Positions 20,990 through 31,003 of a stretch of DNA of 64,000 bases are shown here, piece by piece. Below the pieces are notes generated by a model, which searched no databases, was not told where the DNA came from, and saw only the letters and a list, made by a program, of their open reading frames with translations. Origin of the DNA: Rhodobiaceae bacterium (GTDB lineage: Bacteria; Pseudomonadota; Alphaproteobacteria; Rhizobiales; JAKPQE01); NCBI GenBank assembly GCA_028278505.1, contig JANQEG010000079.1:22078-86077 (forward strand), given 5' to 3'. Both the position numbers and the translations under genes were made by a program. Numbering within the stretch: the stretch's first letter is position 1; every line of letters starts with the position of its first letter.

Positions 20990-22438
20990 ATGCAGGCCGA
21001 CCTGACCCTTCCCAACTTCCTGCCGGCGCTGCCGGAGATGGTGCTCGCCGTCGGCGCACTGTTTCTGTTGATGCTCGGCGTCTTTCGCGGCGAGCGCTCG
21101 ACGCCGGTCGTCACCGGCATTGCGATTGCGCTGATCATCGCCACCGCGATCCTCGCCGGCTGGCTCGTCGAAGGCGGGACGACGTTCGGCGGCGCCTTCG
21201 TGCTCGATCCCTTCGCCCGGTTCATGAAGGTGCTGACGCTGATCGGCTCCGGCGTCGCCATTGCCATGTCGGTCGGCTTTGCCCGGGCCGAGCGATTCGA
21301 ACGCTTCGAATACCCGATACTGATCATGCTGGCGACGCTCGGCATGCTGATGATGATCTCGGCGAACGACCTCATTGCGCTCTATCTCGGCGTCGAACTG
21401 CAGTCGCTGTCGCTCTACGTGGTCGCGGCGATCAACCGGGATTCGCCGCGCGCCACCGAGGCCGGCCTCAAATATTTCGTCCTCGGCGCCCTGTCGTCCG
21501 GCATGCTGCTCTACGGCGCCTCGCTGATCTACGGCTTCACCGGCCACACCGGCTTCGCCGATATCGCCGACGCCATCGGCCATGACGGCGCCTCGCTCGG
21601 CCTCGTCTTCGGCCTGGTCTTCTTCCTCGCCGGCCTCGCCTTCAAGATCTCGGCCGTGCCGTTCCACATGTGGACGCCCGATGTCTATGAGGGGGCGCCG
21701 ACGCCGGTCACCCCATTTTTCGCCGCCGCGCCCAAGGTCGCGGCGATGGCGATGTTCGTGCGCGCAGTAATCTCCGGTTTCGAGCCGGCCGGCGATCAAT
21801 GGCAGCAGATCCTCATCTTCGTCGCCATCGCCTCGATGACGCTGGGCGCGTTCGCCGCGATCGGCCAGAACAACATCAAGCGGCTGATGGCCTATTCCTC
21901 GATCGGCCATATGGGCTACGCGCTGGTCGGGCTTGCGGCGGACTCGGAATCCGGCGTGCAGGGCGTGGTGCTCTACATGACCATCTATCTGGCGATGACC
22001 CTCGGCGCGTTCGCCTGCATCCTGGCGATGCGCCGCCAGGAGGGCATGGTCGAGGAGATTTCCGAACTCTCCGGCCTGTCGCGGACCAATCCGGCGATGG
22101 CCTATGCGCTGGCGATCATCCTGTTGTCGCTCGCCGGCATTCCGCCGCTCGCCGGCTTCTTTGCCAAGTTCTACGTCTTCCTCGCCGCGGTCGAGGCCAA
22201 GCTCTACGTGCTGGCGGTCATCGGCATCGTCACCAGCGTCGTCGGCGCCTATTATTACCTGCGCATCGTCAAGATCATGTTCTTCGATGAGCCGATCGGC
22301 GCCTTCGAGCCGATGCCCGGCGAGATCAAGGTGGTGATGGGGCTGTCCGGCGCGTTCATGCTGTTTTTCGTGCTCTTTGCCGGCCCGCTCGCCGGCATCG
22401 CCGAAACGGCGGCGAAGACCTTCTTCCCGACCCAATGA
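20990..22438 (+). CDS. nuoN: NADH-quinone oxidoreductase subunit N
   Basis: Third antiporter-like subunit. 482 residues, with [20 protein letters not shown] near residues 223-243 and [17 protein letters not shown] with the conserved Glu. Last complex I gene; its stop overlaps the birA ATG (ATGA), so transcription and translation likely continue into birA. Confidence 0.97.
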   Translation: MQADLTLPNFLPALPEMVLAVGALFLLMLGVFRGERSTPVVTGIAIALIIATAILAGWLVEGGTTFGGAFVLDPFARFMKVLTLIGSGVAIAMSVGFARAERFERFEYPILIMLATLGMLMMISANDLIALYLGVELQSLSLYVVAAINRDSPRATEAGLKYFVLGALSSGMLLYGASLIYGFTGHTGFADIADAIGHDGASLGLVFGLVFFLAGLAFKISAVPFHMWTPDVYEGAPTPVTPFFAAAPKVAAMAMFVRAVISGFEPAGDQWQQILIFVAIASMTLGAFAAIGQNNIKRLMAYSSIGHMGYALVGLAADSESGVQGVVLYMTIYLAMTLGAFACILAMRRQEGMVEEISELSGLSRTNPAMAYALAIILLSLAGIPPLAGFFAKFYVFLAAVEAKLYVLAVIGIVTSVVGAYYYLRIVKIMFFDEPIGAFEPMPGEIKVVMGLSGAFMLFFVLFAGPLAGIAETAAKTFFPTQ

Positions 22439-23214
22439 CGGCGATCGATCGAGGACGCTGGCGAAGGCTCGCCTATGGCGATATCGGCTCGACCAATGAC
22501 GAGGCGCTGCGGCTTGCCGGCGAAGGCGAGGCGGGGGATTTGTGGATCACCGCCAGGCGGCAGCTTGCCGGACGCGGACGCCGCGGCCGCGCCTGGGTCT
22601 CCGAGCCCGGCAATCTCTACGCCACGCTCTTGATGATCGCACCGGCGCCGGCGGCCAATCTCGGCCAGCTTCCGTTCGTCGCCGCGCTCGGCGTCCACCG
22701 CGCCGTTGCCGCGCTGTTGCCGGGCGCCGATGCCGGCCGGCTCACCGTCAAATGGCCGAACGATCTGCTCTACGACGGAGCGAAAATCGCCGGCATCCTG
22801 ATCGAGAGCGGCGAGACCGGTTTCGGAAAAAGCGCCGTGGCGATCGGCTGCGGCGTCAACTGCGCCCATTGTCCCGGCGACGACGCAGCCGGCGCGACCA
22901 GCCTTGCGCGCGCCGGCCATGACATCGGACCGGAGGATGTGTTTGCGGCGCTGACGGAGGCCTTTGGCAACGTGCTCGATCTGTGGCGGCAGGGCGAGGG
23001 TTTTGCGGCGGTGCGCCGGGCCTGGCTCGATGTCGCCAGCGGCATTGGCGGTCCGATCGTCGTGCGCCTCGCCGACCGGACGCTTAAGGGTGTTTTCGAG
23101 GGGCTCGACGAGGCCGGCCGGCTCAATTTGCGCCAGGCCGACGGCACAAGGCAGACAATCGCCGCCGGCGATGTGTTCCTGCTGCCAGGGTGCGCGGCGG
23201 AGGCGGGCTCGTGA
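22435..23214 (+). CDS. birA: Biotin--[acetyl-CoA-carboxylase] ligase
   Basis: Attaches biotin to the carrier protein of acetyl-CoA carboxylase. 259 residues, catalytic and C-terminal domains only; the N-terminal HTH of E. coli BirA is absent, so this is a ligase without repressor function. Seen are the biotinyl-AMP loop GRGRRGRAW near residue 45, the [19 protein letters not shown] segment near residues 105-123 and an SH3-like C-terminal part. It is coupled to nuoN before it and rnj after it. Confidence 0.93.
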   Translation: MTAIDRGRWRRLAYGDIGSTNDEALRLAGEGEAGDLWITARRQLAGRGRRGRAWVSEPGNLYATLLMIAPAPAANLGQLPFVAALGVHRAVAALLPGADAGRLTVKWPNDLLYDGAKIAGILIESGETGFGKSAVAIGCGVNCAHCPGDDAAGATSLARAGHDIGPEDVFAALTEAFGNVLDLWRQGEGFAAVRRAWLDVASGIGGPIVVRLADRTLKGVFEGLDEAGRLNLRQADGTRQTIAAGDVFLLPGCAAEAGS

Positions 23215-24875
23215 CGGCGCCCGAATTCGTGTTCCTGCCGCTCGGCGGCGTCGGCGAGATCGGTATGAATCTGGCGCTCTACGGCTTTGGGCCGCCGCGC
23301 GACCGCCAATGGCTGATGGTCGATTGCGGGGTGGCGTTCGGCGACGAATCGGTGCCCGGCATCGACCTCGTCATGGCCGATATCCGCTTCATCGAAGAGG
23401 AGCGCGGCAGCCTTGCCGGCATCGTGCTGACCCACGCCCATGAGGACCATTACGGTGCCGTCGGCTATCTTTGGCCGCGCCTGCGCGCGCCGGTCTATGC
23501 GACCGCGTTCACCGCCGCACTGATGCAGGCCAAGCAGCTCTCCGAGCCGGGCGCGCCGCCGGTTCCGGTCGAGACGGTAGAGCCGGGCAGGGCGCTCTCC
23601 ATCGGCCCGTTCACGGTCGAATACGTGCCCGTCGCCCATTCGATCCCCGAGGCGCATTCGCTGGTGATTTCGACCGAGGCCGGCACCGCCCTTCATACCG
23701 GCGACTGGAAGATCGACGACGATCCGGTCGTCGGCGCCGTCACCGATGCGGACAAGTTCCGGGCGATCGGCCGAGAGGGCGTCGATGCGCTCATCTGCGA
23801 CTCCACCAACGTTCTGCGCGAGGGCTTCAGCGCCAGCGAGGGCGAGGTCGGCAAAACCCTCGAAACACTGATCGCCAAAGCCCCGGCGCGGGTCGCCCTC
23901 ACGACGTTCTCGTCGAATGTCGCGCGCATCCGCAGCGGGGCCGTTGCGGCCGCCAAGGCCGGGCGCGAGGTCGTCGTCGTCGGCCGGGCGATCGCCCGCG
24001 TCGTCGGCGTTGCCCGTGAACTCGGCCTGCTTGACGGCATCGCGCCGTTCCACGACGAGGAGGCGTTTGCCACTCTGCCGCGCAACAAGGTCGTGGCGCT
24101 GTGCACCGGCAGCCAGGGCGAGGCGCGGGCGGCGCTGGCGCGCATCGCCAGCGGCGATCATCCGCGCGTGGGGCTTACCGGGGGCGATCAGGTGATCTTT
24201 TCCTCGCGGACGATCCCCGGCAATGAGCGCGCCGTCAACGGGGTGATCAACGGGCTCATCACCCAAGGCATCGGGGTGATCACCGATCGCGATCATCTGG
24301 TCCACGCCTCCGGCCATCCGCGAAGGGGCGAGGTCGAGCAGATGTATGACTGGGTGCAGCCGCGCGCGCTCGTGCCCGTCCACGGCTATCCGGTCCACAT
24401 GGCCGCCCAGGCCGAGCTTGCGCGCCGCTTCGGCATCGGCCAGGTCGTGACGATCCGGAACGGCGAGATGGTGCGGCTTGCGCCGGGGCCGGCCGAGGTG
24501 ATCGACGAGGCCTTCGCCGGCCGCCTCCTAAAGGACGGGCGGATCGTGCTGACGCCGGAGGAAAGCGGTGTGGCCGAGCGCCGGCGGCTCGCCTTTGCCG
24601 GTGTCGTCCTGGTCTCCGTCGCCCTCACGCGCAAGGGCGACATCGCCGAAGACCCGCAATGCGCGCTGGCCGGGCTGCCGGAGGCGGACGAGACCGGCAC
24701 GCCGCTCGGCGTGATTGTCGAGGATGCGGCGATCGGGGCGCTGGAGAGCATTCCGCGGCCGCGCCGGCGCGATGCCGAGCTCGTCGCCGAGGCGCTGCGC
24801 CGCGCCGTGCGGGCGGAAGTCAATCGCGCCTGGGGCAAGAAACCGGTGTGCAAAGTGCTGGTGACGGTTCTCTGA
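23211..24875 (+). CDS. rnj: Ribonuclease J
   Basis: Metallo-beta-lactamase/beta-CASP ribonuclease for mRNA decay and rRNA maturation; it commonly follows birA in this group. 554 residues. The metal motif LTHAHEDHYGAVGY is near residues 72-85, the GDWKIDDDPV aspartate near residue 163, the beta-CASP GSQGE region near 300, and the HASGHPRRGEVEQM motif near residue 365. I use GTG 23211, which overlaps the birA stop (GTGA); the track's 23190 start gives an odd Gly/Arg leader. Confidence 0.93.
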   Translation: MTAPEFVFLPLGGVGEIGMNLALYGFGPPRDRQWLMVDCGVAFGDESVPGIDLVMADIRFIEEERGSLAGIVLTHAHEDHYGAVGYLWPRLRAPVYATAFTAALMQAKQLSEPGAPPVPVETVEPGRALSIGPFTVEYVPVAHSIPEAHSLVISTEAGTALHTGDWKIDDDPVVGAVTDADKFRAIGREGVDALICDSTNVLREGFSASEGEVGKTLETLIAKAPARVALTTFSSNVARIRSGAVAAAKAGREVVVVGRAIARVVGVARELGLLDGIAPFHDEEAFATLPRNKVVALCTGSQGEARAALARIASGDHPRVGLTGGDQVIFSSRTIPGNERAVNGVINGLITQGIGVITDRDHLVHASGHPRRGEVEQMYDWVQPRALVPVHGYPVHMAAQAELARRFGIGQVVTIRNGEMVRLAPGPAEVIDEAFAGRLLKDGRIVLTPEESGVAERRRLAFAGVVLVSVALTRKGDIAEDPQCALAGLPEADETGTPLGVIVEDAAIGALESIPRPRRRDAELVAEALRRAVRAEVNRAWGKKPVCKVLVTVL

Positions 24876-24950
24876 GCGCCCTATATCTGGCAATTGTGCG
24901 CCCAGTTCTGCGCGGCGGTGCCGCGGCGGCCGAAGCAAAGGAAAGCGAAG

Positions 24951-25349
24951 ATGATCGGAAAACTGAACCATGTCGCCATCGCCGTTCCCGATATCGAGAA
25001 GGCGTCGGCCGTCTACCGCAACACGCTGGGCGCCCTGGTGTCCGACAAGGTGCCGCAGCCCGATCACGGGGTGACCACCGTCTTCATCGAACTGCCGAAC
25101 ACCAAGGTCGAGCTCTTGGAGCCGCTCGGCGACAATTCGCCGATCCGCGCCTTTCTCGACCGCAATCCGGGCGGCGGCATCCACCATCTCTGCTACGAGG
25201 TCGACGATGTCGAAGAAGCCGCGACCAAGCTCGCTGGCGACGGCGCCCGCGTGCTCGGCGCGCCCAAGATCGGCGCCCACGGAAAGCCGGTGATCTTCCT
25301 GCATCCGAAGGATTTCTGCGGCACGCTGGTCGAGCTGGAAGAGGCGTGA
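24951..25349 (+). CDS. mce: Methylmalonyl-CoA epimerase
   Basis: Interconverts the methylmalonyl-CoA epimers in propionyl-CoA use. 132-residue VOC-fold protein with paired half-domains: KLNHVAIAVPDIEKA at the start, GIHHLCYEVDDVEEA in the second half with the metal-binding His, and the C-terminal Glu in TLVELEEA. GAAAGCGAAG precedes the ATG. Confidence 0.93.
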   Translation: MIGKLNHVAIAVPDIEKASAVYRNTLGALVSDKVPQPDHGVTTVFIELPNTKVELLEPLGDNSPIRAFLDRNPGGGIHHLCYEVDDVEEAATKLAGDGARVLGAPKIGAHGKPVIFLHPKDFCGTLVELEEA

Positions 25350-25419
25350 GACCGGACCGCGTCGACATGGACATGATCGGAGATGCGTTTGTGCAAGGAT
25401 GCCGCCCCGCTCATGGGGT

Positions 25420-25506
25420 CATTGCCGGGCTTGTCCCGGCAATCCACACTGACTTCGTTGTCAAGCTGTTAGGCCCTATGGATCACCGGAACAAGTCCGG
25501 TGATGA
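25420..25506 (+). repeat. Dispersed repeat, copy A (two palindromes)
   Basis: About 87 bp with two hairpin-forming palindromes, ATTGCCGGGCTTGTCCCGGCAAT at the left end and ATCACCGGAACAAGTCCGGTGAT at the right end, joined by a conserved middle (CACTGACTTCG...GGCCCTATGG). The same unit occurs in inverse orientation at 30661-30745. Confidence 0.8.
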
Positions 25507-25563
25507 GGCTGAGAATGGCTGCAAATCGGAGCGTAGAAGCTTCAGCCGGGAGGCCGTGGACCG

Positions 25564-25827
25564 ATGTCGCTGGTGACGGGGCTTGCGGTCTACTTCATCA
25601 TCTGGTGGGCGACGCTTTTTGCGGTGCTGCCGTGGAAGGTGCGCACCCAGGCCGAGGCCGGCCACATCGAGCCCGGAACCAATCCCAGTTCGCCGGCGCG
25701 GGCGCTGATCGCCCGCAAGCTGCTCGCCAACACGGTGCTCGCCGCGGTGTTCTTTTCGATCTTCTACTATCTGAAGGTCGTCGCCGGGTGGACGCTTGAC
25801 GACATCCCGCTGCTGCCGCGGTTCTGA
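25564..25827 (+). CDS. DUF1467 family membrane protein
   Basis: 87 residues with two TM segments (about 4-20 and 52-75). The motif WWATLFAVLPWKVRTQAEAG and the following GTNPSSPAR are typical of DUF1467, a family of unknown function found between mce and proS in many rhizobia, which is also the context here. Confidence 0.85.
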   Translation: MSLVTGLAVYFIIWWATLFAVLPWKVRTQAEAGHIEPGTNPSSPARALIARKLLANTVLAAVFFSIFYYLKVVAGWTLDDIPLLPRF

Positions 25828-25940
25828 CCGGGCGAGAGCATTATGTTCCGGGACTGAAGCGGCGAGCGACGTCTGACGACGGCAACCTTCCGATTATGCC
25901 CGGGCGTATCACATCGTTGTCCGGTACGATACGGCACCGC

Positions 25941-26029
25941 CAATGGTTCCCCGCTTCCGCGGGGAAGGTGTGATTGGTGACCTCTGGGATTCCCTGATAC
26001 ACCGTCCCCGCGGAAGCGGGGACCCATTG
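25941..26029. repeat. REP-like inverted pair
   Basis: Two 31-bp arms (25941-25971 and 25999-26029) are near-perfect reverse complements with about 3 mismatches. Each contains its own palindrome, TTCCCCGCTTCCGCGGGGAA and GTCCCCGCGGAAGCGGGGAC. This is the layout of a REP doublet (REPIN/BIME), common in alphaproteobacterial intergenic DNA. Confidence 0.8.
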
Positions 26030-26245
26030 CCCATATCGCCACGGTATGTCGGTGGCGGGCCTTGTCGCGACGGCAAAGTCTGCGGACTGCAAGGCCCGAC
26101 GTGTTGGCCAAGAGCAGATCGCCGGGACCAGCCAGCAAAACAAGAGATGCGCCCAGACGCTTCGATCCGGGCGCAAGGGGCTCCAAACAGGCAGCGCCCG
26201 TATTTTTTGCCTTTTGGTATACGAAAGCCGCCGGGCGGGGCGCAA

Positions 26246-26434
26246 AAACACAAAAAAAAGCAAGGCTTGCGCCTTGCTGAACAGTTACGCGTCCTTAACC
26301 CCTTTTCCGACCACCATCGTCGAGCAACGATTGTTTTCGAACGACAACACCCGTAGTGCTGCTGGGGCAATCCTCCCAAGACTCAGACCGCGACAAACTT
26401 CCCCGGCCGAGAAAAAAATGCCGGATGTCATTAT
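26246..26434 (-). ncRNA. Candidate small RNA, minus strand
   Basis: On the minus strand a promoter-like pair (ATGACA, 17 bp, TAAAAT) is followed about 160 nt later by a perfect intrinsic terminator, GCAAGGC-GCAA-GCCTTGC followed by eight T. No ORF with SD fits between. The transcript of roughly 190 nt would run away from proS. I do not recognise the family; it does not show the SRP RNA or tmRNA signatures. Confidence 0.5.
26253..26277 (-). terminator. Rho-independent terminator, minus strand
   Basis: Read on the minus strand: 7-bp stem GCAAGGC/GCCTTGC with GCAA loop followed by TTTTTTTT. A strong canonical terminator; no T-run follows the hairpin on the plus strand. Confidence 0.8.
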
Positions 26435-26441
26435 GAGCCGT

Positions 26442-26470
26442 ATTTTAACGGCTTATCGGTCGATTGTCAT
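26442..26470 (-). promoter_or_regulatory. Candidate promoter of the minus-strand small RNA
   Basis: -35 ATGACA (26470-26465) and -10 TAAAAT (26447-26442) with exactly 17 bp spacing; four and five of six consensus positions match. Confidence 0.5.
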
Positions 26471-26621
26471 CAATTTGTGCAGCAACCGACCATTTCTTGG
26501 GCATTTTCTCGGGAAAGGACGGAAGGGCGGTTTCGGGCTTGTGTTTTGATCGGCTTTACGGTTTGACTGCCCCGCGGCTCTGAACGGGCCGCGTTTGCCG
26601 ATCACCGAAGAGCGTCCACCC

Positions 26622-27938
26622 ATGCGATTGTCCCGATATTTCCTGCCGATACTGAAGGAAACGCCGAAAGAGGCCGAGATCGTCTCGCACCGGCTGATGC
26701 TGCGCGCCGGCATGGTGCGGCAGGAATCCGCCGGCATCTATGCCTGGCTGCCGCTCGGCTTCAAGGTGCTGAAGAAGATCGAGCAGATCGTCCGCGAGGA
26801 GCAGGATCGCGCCGGCGCGATCGAAATCCTGATGCCGACCATCCAGCCCGCCGACCTTTGGCTCGAGAGCGGCCGCTACAACGATTACGGCAAGGAGATG
26901 CTGCGCATAGAGGACCGGCACGAGCGCGCCATGCTGTTCGGGCCGACCAATGAGGAGATGATCACCGAGATTTTCCGCGCCTCGGTGAAATCGTACCGGG
27001 ACCTGCCGCTCAACCTCTATCACATCCAATGGAAGTTCCGCGACGAGGTGCGGCCGCGCTTCGGCACCATGCGCTCGCGCGAATTCCTGATGAAGGACGC
27101 CTATTCCTTCGACCTCGACGAGGCCGGCGCCAGGGCCGCCTATAACAGGATGTTCGTCGCTTACTTACGCACCTTCTCGCGCCTCGGGTTGACCGCGATC
27201 CCGATGCGCGCCGAGACCGGCCCGATCGGCGGCGACATGAGCCACGAATTCATCATCCTCGCCTCCACCGGCGAGAGCGAAGTGTTCTGCGACAAGGGGC
27301 TGCTCGACCTGCCGATCCCCGGCGAAGACGTCGATTTCGCGGGCGACCTGTCGCCGATCGTCGAGGCCTATACGTCGATGTACGCCGCCACCGACGAGAT
27401 GCACGACGCGGCCGCCTATGCCGCGGTTCCCGAAGACCGGCGGGTGTCGGCGCGCGGCATCGAGGTCGGCCACATCTTCTATTTCGGCACCAAATATTCC
27501 GAGCCGATGGGCGCCCGGGTCGCCGGCCCGGACGGCAGCGAGCATTTCGTCCATATGGGCTCCTACGGCATCGGGCCGTCGCGGCTGGTGCCGGCGATCA
27601 TCGAGGCGAGCCATGACGATGACGGCATCGTCTGGCCCGACGCGGTGGCGCCGTTCACGGTCGGCCTGATCAATCTGAAGCCGGGCGATGCGGCGACCGA
27701 CGGCATCTGCGAAACGCTCTACGGCAAGCTTAGTGCCGCCGGCGTCGACGTGCTCTACGACGATGTCGACCAGCGCGCCGGCGCCAAGTTCGCGACCATG
27801 GATTTGATCGGCCTGCCGTGGCAGCTCATCGTCGGGCCGAAGGGCGTCGCCGCCGGCGAGGTCGAGCTTAAGCGGCGGGCGAGCGGCGAACGCCAGACGC
27901 TGTCGCCGGATTCGGCGATTGCCGCGCTGACCGGCTGA
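26622..27938 (+). CDS. proS: Proline--tRNA ligase (short form)
   Basis: Class II aminoacyl-tRNA synthetase charging tRNA-Pro. 438 residues, the short alphaproteobacterial type lacking the inserted editing domain of E. coli ProRS. Visible are [25 protein letters not shown], motif 2 ([20 protein letters not shown]) and motif 3 ([14 protein letters not shown]), then the anticodon-binding domain. ATG 26622 (MRLSRYFLP) is the family start; the track's 26595 adds nine unlikely residues. Confidence 0.95.
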   Translation: MRLSRYFLPILKETPKEAEIVSHRLMLRAGMVRQESAGIYAWLPLGFKVLKKIEQIVREEQDRAGAIEILMPTIQPADLWLESGRYNDYGKEMLRIEDRHERAMLFGPTNEEMITEIFRASVKSYRDLPLNLYHIQWKFRDEVRPRFGTMRSREFLMKDAYSFDLDEAGARAAYNRMFVAYLRTFSRLGLTAIPMRAETGPIGGDMSHEFIILASTGESEVFCDKGLLDLPIPGEDVDFAGDLSPIVEAYTSMYAATDEMHDAAAYAAVPEDRRVSARGIEVGHIFYFGTKYSEPMGARVAGPDGSEHFVHMGSYGIGPSRLVPAIIEASHDDDGIVWPDAVAPFTVGLINLKPGDAATDGICETLYGKLSAAGVDVLYDDVDQRAGAKFATMDLIGLPWQLIVGPKGVAAGEVELKRRASGERQTLSPDSAIAALTG

Positions 27939-27970
27939 TCCCGGCGCGGCCCAAGACGGCCACAATTCTC

Positions 27971-28004
27971 CCCTCAAGTGCCGGGGACTTGATCCGCTTG
28001 AGGG
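27971..28004. promoter_or_regulatory. Competing hairpins between proS and lolC
   Basis: CCCTCAAG (27971-27978) pairs with CTTGAGGG (27997-28004), or alternatively TCAAGT (27974-27979) pairs with ACTTGA (27987-27992); the two cannot form together. No T-run follows, so it is not a clear terminator. Confidence 0.35.
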
Positions 28005-28068
28005 AATCGGCACTGTGATCGGCAGTTCTTTTCCCGTGCGCCGCACGGGCGGCACGGAAGGTGCGGCA

Positions 28069-29337
28069 ATGGACGAGCCGTCCGACACGCGACCCTTTGC
28101 CCGGTTCGAATGGATGCTCGCCGGGCGCTATCTGCGCTCGCGCCGCCGCGAGACCTTCGTGTCGATCATCGCCGGCTTCTCCTTCCTCGGCATCATGCTC
28201 GGCGTGGCGACGCTGATCGTGGTGATGGCGGTGATGAACGGCTTTCGCGACGAACTGATCACCAAAATGCTCGGCTTCAACGGCCACATGCTGTTGCGGG
28301 CAATGGATGCGCCGCTCACCGATTACCGCGACCTCAGCGAGCGGGTCGGCGCGGTTCCGGGCGTCACCCGCGTCATCCCGTTCGTCGAGGGCCAGGTGCT
28401 CGCCTCCGGGCCGACGCTCGCCTCGGGCGCCATGGTGCGCGGCGTCCGGCCCGAAGACCTTAAACGCCTGACCATTGTCAGCGACAACATCCGGCTCGGT
28501 TCGCTGGAGAAGTTCGGCCAGGAGGACGGCGTGCTCATCGGCCGCCGGCTCGCCAATTCGCTGGGCATCCGGGTCCATGACCAGGTGATGCTGACGGCGC
28601 CGCGCGGTGCCGTCACCCCGTTCGGCGTGACGCCGCGGATCAAGGCCTATCCGGTGCTCGGCATTTTCGAGATCGGCATGTCGATCTTCGATTCCGGCTT
28701 CATCTTCATGCCGCTCGACGAGGCGCAGCTCTATTTCAACCTGGGCGGCGAGGTCACCGGCATCGACGTCTACACCAGGGATCCGGACACGATTGCCGAA
28801 TATTGGGGGCCGGTCGAGGCGGCGGCCGAGCGCAGCCTGCTGATTTCCGACTGGCGCATGCGCGACGTCACCTTCTTTTCCGCGCTCGAGGTGGAACGCA
28901 ACATGATGTTCCTGATCGTCGCGCTGATCGTCTTCGTCGCCGCGCTCAACATCGTCTCGGGGCTGACCATGCTGGTCAAGGACAAGGGCCGCGATATCGC
29001 GATTTTGCGCACCATGGGCGCAACCAGGGGCGCAGTCATGCGGGTGTTCTTCATCACCGGCGCCAGCATCGGCACGCTCGGCACGCTCGCCGGCCTGCTG
29101 CTCGGCACGGTGATCTGCATCAACGTGGAGTCGATCCGCCAGTTCATCGCCTGGCTGACGCGGACCGAGTTGTTTTCGGCCGAGCTTTACTATCTGAGCC
29201 GGCTGCCGGCCGACATGGACGCGCTCGAAGTGTCGGCGATCGTCGCCATGGCTTTGCTGCTGTCGTTTTTGGCCACCGTCTATCCGGCATGGCGGGCGGC
29301 GCGGCTCGATCCGGTCGAGGCGCTCAGATACGAATGA
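28069..29337 (+). CDS. lolC: Lipoprotein-releasing ABC transporter permease LolC/E
   Basis: Inner-membrane permease that releases mature lipoproteins to LolA. 422 residues: TM1 near residues 25-50, a large periplasmic domain, then three C-terminal TM segments (about 275-300, 320-350, 380-405) and the ending [17 protein letters not shown]. The start motif [22 protein letters not shown] is typical. I prefer ATG 28069 to the track's GTG 28015. It overlaps lolD by 4 bp (ATGA). Confidence 0.93.
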   Translation: MDEPSDTRPFARFEWMLAGRYLRSRRRETFVSIIAGFSFLGIMLGVATLIVVMAVMNGFRDELITKMLGFNGHMLLRAMDAPLTDYRDLSERVGAVPGVTRVIPFVEGQVLASGPTLASGAMVRGVRPEDLKRLTIVSDNIRLGSLEKFGQEDGVLIGRRLANSLGIRVHDQVMLTAPRGAVTPFGVTPRIKAYPVLGIFEIGMSIFDSGFIFMPLDEAQLYFNLGGEVTGIDVYTRDPDTIAEYWGPVEAAAERSLLISDWRMRDVTFFSALEVERNMMFLIVALIVFVAALNIVSGLTMLVKDKGRDIAILRTMGATRGAVMRVFFITGASIGTLGTLAGLLLGTVICINVESIRQFIAWLTRTELFSAELYYLSRLPADMDALEVSAIVAMALLLSFLATVYPAWRAARLDPVEALRYE

Positions 29338-30080
29338 CCGAGGACGCGACCATCCCGGCCGCCGCCGACGGCCCTTCGGAACTGCCGGAAAAACCGTCGC
29401 CGGTGCTGGCGCTCGAAGGCATCGAACGCTGGTTTCCGCAAGGCAGCGACCGCCGCCTCGACGTATTGATGGGCGCCGACCTTGCCGTCTATCCGGGCGA
29501 GATGGTGGCGCTGGTGGCGCCGTCGGGGGCGGGAAAGTCGACGCTGCTCCACATTGCCGGGCTGCTGGAGCGGCCGAATGCCGGAGAGGTGCGGATCGCC
29601 GGGACCGCGGCGGCGGCCATGACCGATATCGAGCGCACCAGGGTGCGCCGGCTCGAAATCGGTTTCGTCTACCAGTTTCACCATTTGCTGCCGGAGTTCA
29701 CCGCGCTGGAAAACGTGATGATGCCGCAGCTTATCCGCGGGCTCGACAAGGTCGAGGCGCGGCGGCGGGCCGAAGAGCTCCTGACCTATATCCAGCTTCC
29801 CGATCGCGGCGACCATCGCCCGGCGCAGCTTTCCGGCGGCGAGCAGCAGCGGGTGGCGATCGCCCGGGCGGTCGCCAATGCGCCGCAGCTTCTCCTGGCC
29901 GACGAGCCGACCGGCAATCTCGACCCGCACACCTCGGCCCGCGTGTTCGCTTCGCTCGAACGGTTGGTCCACGCCTCGGGTGTCGCGGCGCTCATCGGCA
30001 CCCACAATCTCGACCTGGCCCGGCGCATGGATCGGGTGATCACGTTGAAGGAAGGCCGGATCGTCGAGATCGCGCGTTGA
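29334..30080 (+). CDS. lolD: Lipoprotein-releasing ABC transporter ATP-binding protein LolD
   Basis: ATPase partner of LolC. 248 residues with Walker [10 protein letters not shown] (about residues 62-70), Q-loop [11 protein letters not shown], signature [14 protein letters not shown], Walker [13 protein letters not shown] and the switch His in [11 protein letters not shown] 29334 overlaps the lolC stop. Confidence 0.95.
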   Translation: MTEDATIPAAADGPSELPEKPSPVLALEGIERWFPQGSDRRLDVLMGADLAVYPGEMVALVAPSGAGKSTLLHIAGLLERPNAGEVRIAGTAAAAMTDIERTRVRRLEIGFVYQFHHLLPEFTALENVMMPQLIRGLDKVEARRRAEELLTYIQLPDRGDHRPAQLSGGEQQRVAIARAVANAPQLLLADEPTGNLDPHTSARVFASLERLVHASGVAALIGTHNLDLARRMDRVITLKEGRIVEIAR

Positions 30081-30152
30081 CGCCCGGTCGCAATCTGGAA
30101 AAGATGCGCTGCGCCGCCGTGTATTCCCCGGTGCGTTTCTTGGAGTCCGGCC

Positions 30153-30620
30153 ATGATCATGTATTCGCGTGAACTCACCGTCCCCTGGGGCGAGTCCGAT
30201 CCCTTCGGCCTGGTCTATTTCCCGCGCATGCTGGCCTGGTTCAACGACACCGAGCACGAATTGCTGCGGGCGCTCGGCTTTCCCACCAACAAGCTGATCA
30301 CCGAGCGCCGTACCGCCTTCGTGATGGGCGACATCCATTTCCGCTTCATCGGCCCGGCCGCCTATGGCGACCGCATCCGCACCATCATTCAACTGGCCAA
30401 GATCGGCAAGTCGACGCTGCACTGGGACTGCAAGGCGGTGATCACCAATTCCGGCGCGACCGTGACCGAAGGCCGGGCGATCCGCATCCACGCCCAGATC
30501 CAGGAGGACGGCAATCTGAAGTCCGTCGATATCCCGGAGGATTTGCGCAAGGTGCTGACGCAATCCGGCTCGCTGATCGAGACCGAGGTCAAGAACGGCG
30601 ACATCATGGACGACGATTGA
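30153..30620 (+). CDS. Acyl-CoA thioesterase, hotdog fold (4HBT-like)
   Basis: 155 residues resembling 4-hydroxybenzoyl-CoA/YbgC-type thioesterases: the VPWGESDPFGLVYFPRMLAWF motif holds the catalytic Asp region, followed by HELLRALGF and the second strand motif DIHFRFIGPAAYGDRI. The substrate acyl group is unknown. It is the last host gene before the prophage boundary region; TTGGAG lies a few bases before the start. Confidence 0.82.
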   Translation: MIMYSRELTVPWGESDPFGLVYFPRMLAWFNDTEHELLRALGFPTNKLITERRTAFVMGDIHFRFIGPAAYGDRIRTIIQLAKIGKSTLHWDCKAVITNSGATVTEGRAIRIHAQIQEDGNLKSVDIPEDLRKVLTQSGSLIETEVKNGDIMDDD

Positions 30621-30660
30621 GGGAACTTTGAAGAAAGGTCCGCCGCTGCCCCCGTCTTCG

Positions 30661-30745
30661 GTCATCACCGGGCTTGTCCCGGTGATCCATAGGGCCTGAC
30701 AGTTTGAAAGCAAAGTCAGTTTGGATTGCCGGGACAAGCCCAGAG
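30661..30745 (-). repeat. Dispersed repeat, copy B, broken at one end
   Basis: The reverse complement matches copy A at 25420-25506 over almost its full length, including GGCCCTATGGATCACCGG. The outer half of one palindrome is missing: copy A continues GGGCTTGTCCCGGCAAT symmetrically on both sides, but here homology ends at GACAAGCCC, around base 30741. Confidence 0.75.
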
Positions 30746-31003
30746 CTGTCCGATTAAGCGGTTGCTGCGGTTCATCTGTAAGGCGCAGGAACACATTGCA
30801 GTACGGCGGAAAAGGAGGGAACAACCGGGAATATCCGGGAAGAAAAGAAAAACGGCGCAATCCCAAAGGCATAACCGAGGCGGCGACGGCTGGCCGTCAC
30901 GGGGCGTTGCGCAAGATCAAATTGCACAAAAAAGGAGTGGAGCCGCGCGCCGTTACGGCGGCGGAACGATAAGGTGTTGAAAAATATAGAGAGGAGCATT
31001 GGT

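Larger units (their letters stand above)
25828..26621. other. 794-bp intergenic region before proS
   Basis: No credible protein gene. ORFs here (for example 25943-26356 and 26046-26549) have no family features and overlap a palindromic repeat. The region holds a REP-type inverted pair (25941-26029) and a probable minus-strand small RNA (26246-26434), listed separately, and presumably the proS promoter. Confidence 0.7.

Noticed and set aside
17498-21375. Long minus-strand ORFs (630 and 661 residues)
   Set aside because: Antisense of nuoL and nuoM with runs of Asp/Glu/His/Arg; not proteins.
30721-30980. Two overlapping plus-strand ORFs at the prophage boundary
   Set aside because: They begin inside the dispersed repeat and have no SD or family pattern.
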